Below are positions 42,311 to 44,612 of a stretch of 44,612 nt of DNA, piece by piece (position 1 is the first letter of the stretch; each line of letters begins with the position of its first letter). The notes below the pieces were generated by a model. It was not told the DNA's origin. It saw only the letters and a list, made by a program, of their open reading frames with translations, and ran no database searches. This DNA is from Pseudanabaena sp. FACHB-2040. Lineage in GTDB: Bacteria > Cyanobacteriota > Cyanobacteriia > Phormidesmidales > Phormidesmidaceae. The stretch spans positions 1 through 44,612 of the forward strand of contig NZ_JACJQO010000039.1 in NCBI RefSeq assembly GCF_014696715.1. The letters are read 5' to 3'. The position numbers and the translations under genes were made by a program.

Positions 42311-43426
42311 ATGAACGTCACAGTTACCAAGTCCGACTTCCTACTAACCCCCTACATGAGGAGCAATGATCTACGGGCTACCTATCAAATTCTCAATACC
42401 GTCATTCCCTATGGAGCACTGTGGATTTTAGCCATTAAAGGAGCTGCCATTTCCCTTTGGTTACTGCCCCCCATTGTGACTCTGATGGTGCTATTTCAGC
42501 TACGCTGCTTTTCGCTAATGCACGACTGTGGCCACTATTCGCTGTTCCGGTCTAAGCAACTCAATAGAATTGTCGGTTTTGGGTTGGGGGCAATCAATGC
42601 TATTCCCCAATATGCTTGGTCAAGGGATCATGCCTACCACCACAAAACCAACGGCGATTGGGAGCGATATCGCGGCATTGCTGACTTTCTCTCTGTCGAG
42701 GAGTTTGCTCAACTCAGCACCTTCAACCAAAAACTCTATGGTTTCTTGAGACAGCCTATCATGACCCTGCCTGGGGGATTTTTCTACCTGGCAATTCAGC
42801 CAAGGCTGACGCTGATTCTGGGAATTGTTGAATTCATAGCTCATGGGCTAAACCAGCTCAGGCAAAAGGGTTTCCTTGGGCTCCGGGAGGTGATTAAGTC
42901 CCATCACTCTAGCTACTGGAAGACTAAAGAGGAGTTTTGGGACATTGGTCTGAATAACCTGGTGGTTGTCTTTGCCTGGTTGATGCTGAGCTATAGTGTG
43001 GGGCCAATCTTGTTCTGGAGCCTCTACGCGACGGTGCTAACCATAGCTGGGGCGATTTTCATTTGTGTCTTTTTTGTGCAGCACAATTTTGCAGGAGCCT
43101 ATGCTAGTAGGACAGCTGATTGGGACTACTTAAAAGGTGCAATTGAGGGCAGCAGCTATTTAGAACTGCCATCCCTGCTTCGCTGGTTTACCGCAGACAT
43201 CAGCTATCACAATATTCATCACCTCTCTGAGCGAGTTCCCAATTACAACTTGGCTGCCTGTCATCAGGCTAATCATCACCTGCTAACCGGAACAACCACT
43301 CTGCGGCTGAGCGATTTACCCCGCTGTGCCCAGTTTATTCTGTGGGATTCTGCTGCCAACAGATTAGTGCCGTTACCAGTTGAAGAAAAATCGAACGATA
43401 GAAAAAGACTTTCTTGTCGTTCATGA
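42311..43426 (+). CDS. Membrane fatty acid desaturase
   Basis: 371 residues. The three histidine boxes of membrane di-iron desaturases are present: HDCGHYS (H71, H75), HAYHHKTNG (107-111) and HNIHHLSE (300-304). Membrane segments surround residues 30-65, 80-100 and 215-265. HDCGH and HNIHH fit acyl-lipid desaturase or omega-3/12 and CrtR-like groups; regiospecificity cannot be stated. The protein would act in the thylakoid or plasma membrane with ferredoxin as donor. It is a single gene with ~120 bp upstream free of other genes. Confidence 0.92.
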   Translation: MNVTVTKSDFLLTPYMRSNDLRATYQILNTVIPYGALWILAIKGAAISLWLLPPIVTLMVLFQLRCFSLMHDCGHYSLFRSKQLNRIVGFGLGAINAIPQYAWSRDHAYHHKTNGDWERYRGIADFLSVEEFAQLSTFNQKLYGFLRQPIMTLPGGFFYLAIQPRLTLILGIVEFIAHGLNQLRQKGFLGLREVIKSHHSSYWKTKEEFWDIGLNNLVVVFAWLMLSYSVGPILFWSLYATVLTIAGAIFICVFFVQHNFAGAYASRTADWDYLKGAIEGSSYLELPSLLRWFTADISYHNIHHLSERVPNYNLAACHQANHHLLTGTTTLRLSDLPRCAQFILWDSAANRLVPLPVEEKSNDRKRLSCRS

Positions 43427-44612
43427 CCAGCAATTTTCAGGTGGGGCTACCTACGCAGCAGCTTCTAGCTACCTACAAGGACCTTGCCCCTAAGCCGCTA
43501 AAAGGAGCCCTGATCATGGCTAACTTCTCTCCTTCGGCTACCCCCCTGCATTGCCATACCGTAGAACCCGCGCCCAGGGCGGTCGAATTGAGGGCAGCCC
43601 CAGCTCGAAAAACTGGGCCCGTACGACCATCTGCGCGGCTAGCTGGGGCAGAGCATCTGCAGTTTCGGTGCGCTGCTCACGGCTGCCATCGGTCAAGAGT
43701 TGAGCTAGATTTGCGGTGCCGCCGGGGTCGTTAGTGAAATGAATTGGCACGTCAGCGCCAACTTTCAATATGTAGTGCGTAGTGGGAGGGGTGACCCTCC
43801 CTGCTGGTTTAGAGTCCTTCGCCTGCCAGTAGGCGGAACTGCTTCGGGTATCCCTAGAGATACTTCGGTTCCAGGTGGCGAATTGGATTGCCCAAGGTGC
43901 GATCTCAACCTTTTGAATTGGTAAGAGCTCAGCAGATCCTTCTACGGCCACAATTTTGGGGCAGGGCAAGCTTTTCTTAGGTAACAAAAGGGCAAAATAA
44001 CACAAAACTGTTACCTAAGAAAAGCACGACTGAGCGACCGCGCAACCCAAAGCAAAAACCACCAGGTAGCAGGAATGGGTGAGGCGGTCTGCTGAGCTAC
44101 TGGGACTTGTGGGATCAGTGCCCACAGTCTTCGGCAGAGCCAAGAGGCACACCTGCACTTGGCCGGGATTTCCCTACGTGCCTTACCGGCCATGCTAGGC
44201 CGGCGGCGCTGGAGCAATATCTGAACAGCAGCGCAGAGGCCTTCGAGAGTCAGCACGTGGTGATGGGTCAGCTGCTTGGGGCTGTGTCATGAGAGGCAGA
44301 GACAGGCGCGATCTCAAGGAGACTCGCTACTAGACGAATCAGCGGAAGAAGAAGATTTCGTCAACGACACGAATTTGCCTCAATGTCATTTAATCTGGCA
44401 CTGTACAGATTTCTAGGAACGCACTGTGCTTATGAACCCCTGAGGCAAGCGTGCACGGTCTAACAACACCTATTTCATACCGGCCGACGAGAAGTTATCT
44501 ATACTCAGATCTTGCAGCAGGCTTTGGATGCATGAGAGAAAAGGGCGTGAAACCAATACTCTGCAAGAACAATGGAAATTCTTGCCCACGCCCAAGAGCT
44601 AATTTACCAACT
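43427..44612. other. Gene-poor end region
   Basis: No recognisable gene. A minus-strand frame at 43538-44005 (155 codons, with PIHFTNDPGGTANLAQLLTD and QMVVRAQFFELGLPSIRPPW) looks more protein-like than the rest and might be a remnant. I cannot name it, and the inverted repeat at 43970-44025 runs through its start. The last 500 bp show only short frames. Confidence 0.4.
43970..44025. repeat. 17-bp perfect inverted repeat with 22-base spacer
   Basis: GCTTTTCTTAGGTAACA (43970-43986) is exactly inverted as TGTTACCTAAGAAAAGC (44009-44025), and the A-rich spacer has no T-run. It is too long and exact to be chance. It could be the ends of a very small mobile remnant, a dimeric-regulator operator or a bidirectional transcript-end hairpin. 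Confidence 0.7.

Overview
The window reads as cyanobacterial chromosome. Copies of the HIP1 octamer GCGATCGC are scattered through most of it. The giant Ser/Thr kinase - ATPase - GAF/PAS - histidine kinase, the GPP34 protein, the DUF5996 protein and the plant-like fatty acid desaturase are all types common in filamentous cyanobacteria of the Leptolyngbya kind. The genus is my inference. No rRNA, tRNA, CRISPR array or complete insertion sequence was found.

Layout. (1) 1-20.3 kb is an accessory region, almost all on the minus strand. It holds small redox and detoxification genes: an LLM flavin monooxygenase, an intradiol dioxygenase, a pirin, short-chain dehydrogenases (SDRs), flavodoxin-fold reductases, a medium-chain quinone reductase, an Old Yellow Enzyme, an azoreductase and NTF2-like proteins. 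Between them lie many relics: seven SDR copies or fragments, plus pieces of GST, isochorismatase, alpha/beta hydrolase, GMC oxidoreductase, DsbA, AraC and metallo-beta-lactamase-fold genes. Three ~100-bp palindromic elements with IS6-like ends, and an IS6 transposase relic, sit at joins between unrelated gene pieces. A 28-bp motif recurs upstream of four transcription units. (2) 20.3-22.4 kb holds a DsbA-like protein without its cysteines, a GPP34 protein and a decayed peptidoglycan-binding gene. (3) 22.3-30.4 kb is a LuxR-type response regulator plus a ~2230-residue hybrid kinase, bracketed by an inverted repeat of about 160 bp. (4) 30.7-34.5 kb, plus strand, holds a second azoreductase, a UBP zinc finger, DUF5996, RidA, an NTF2-like protein and paralogues of two small proteins from region 1. 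(5) 34.6-38.6 kb is strikingly G+C-rich, lacks HIP1 and carries two exported hydrolases and a CPBP relic, so it looks horizontally acquired. (6) 38.6-44.6 kb holds a CPBP protease gene with two in-frame amber codons, a second RidA, a class D beta-lactamase start cut by an IS4-type transposase scrap, a MetE gene reduced to its two ends, a hypothetical gene, a desaturase and a gene-poor end.

How it fits together. The intact genes mostly encode enzymes that reduce, oxidise or hydrolyse small electrophiles, quinones or aromatics, with AraC-type regulation nearby. I read the region as a repeatedly rearranged reservoir of detoxification genes rather than one linear pathway. Strongest leads for follow-up: the shared 28-bp motif, the IS6-type mini-elements at breakpoints, the inverted repeat around the two-component system, the in-frame MetE remnant and the small protein translationally coupled to an SDR.
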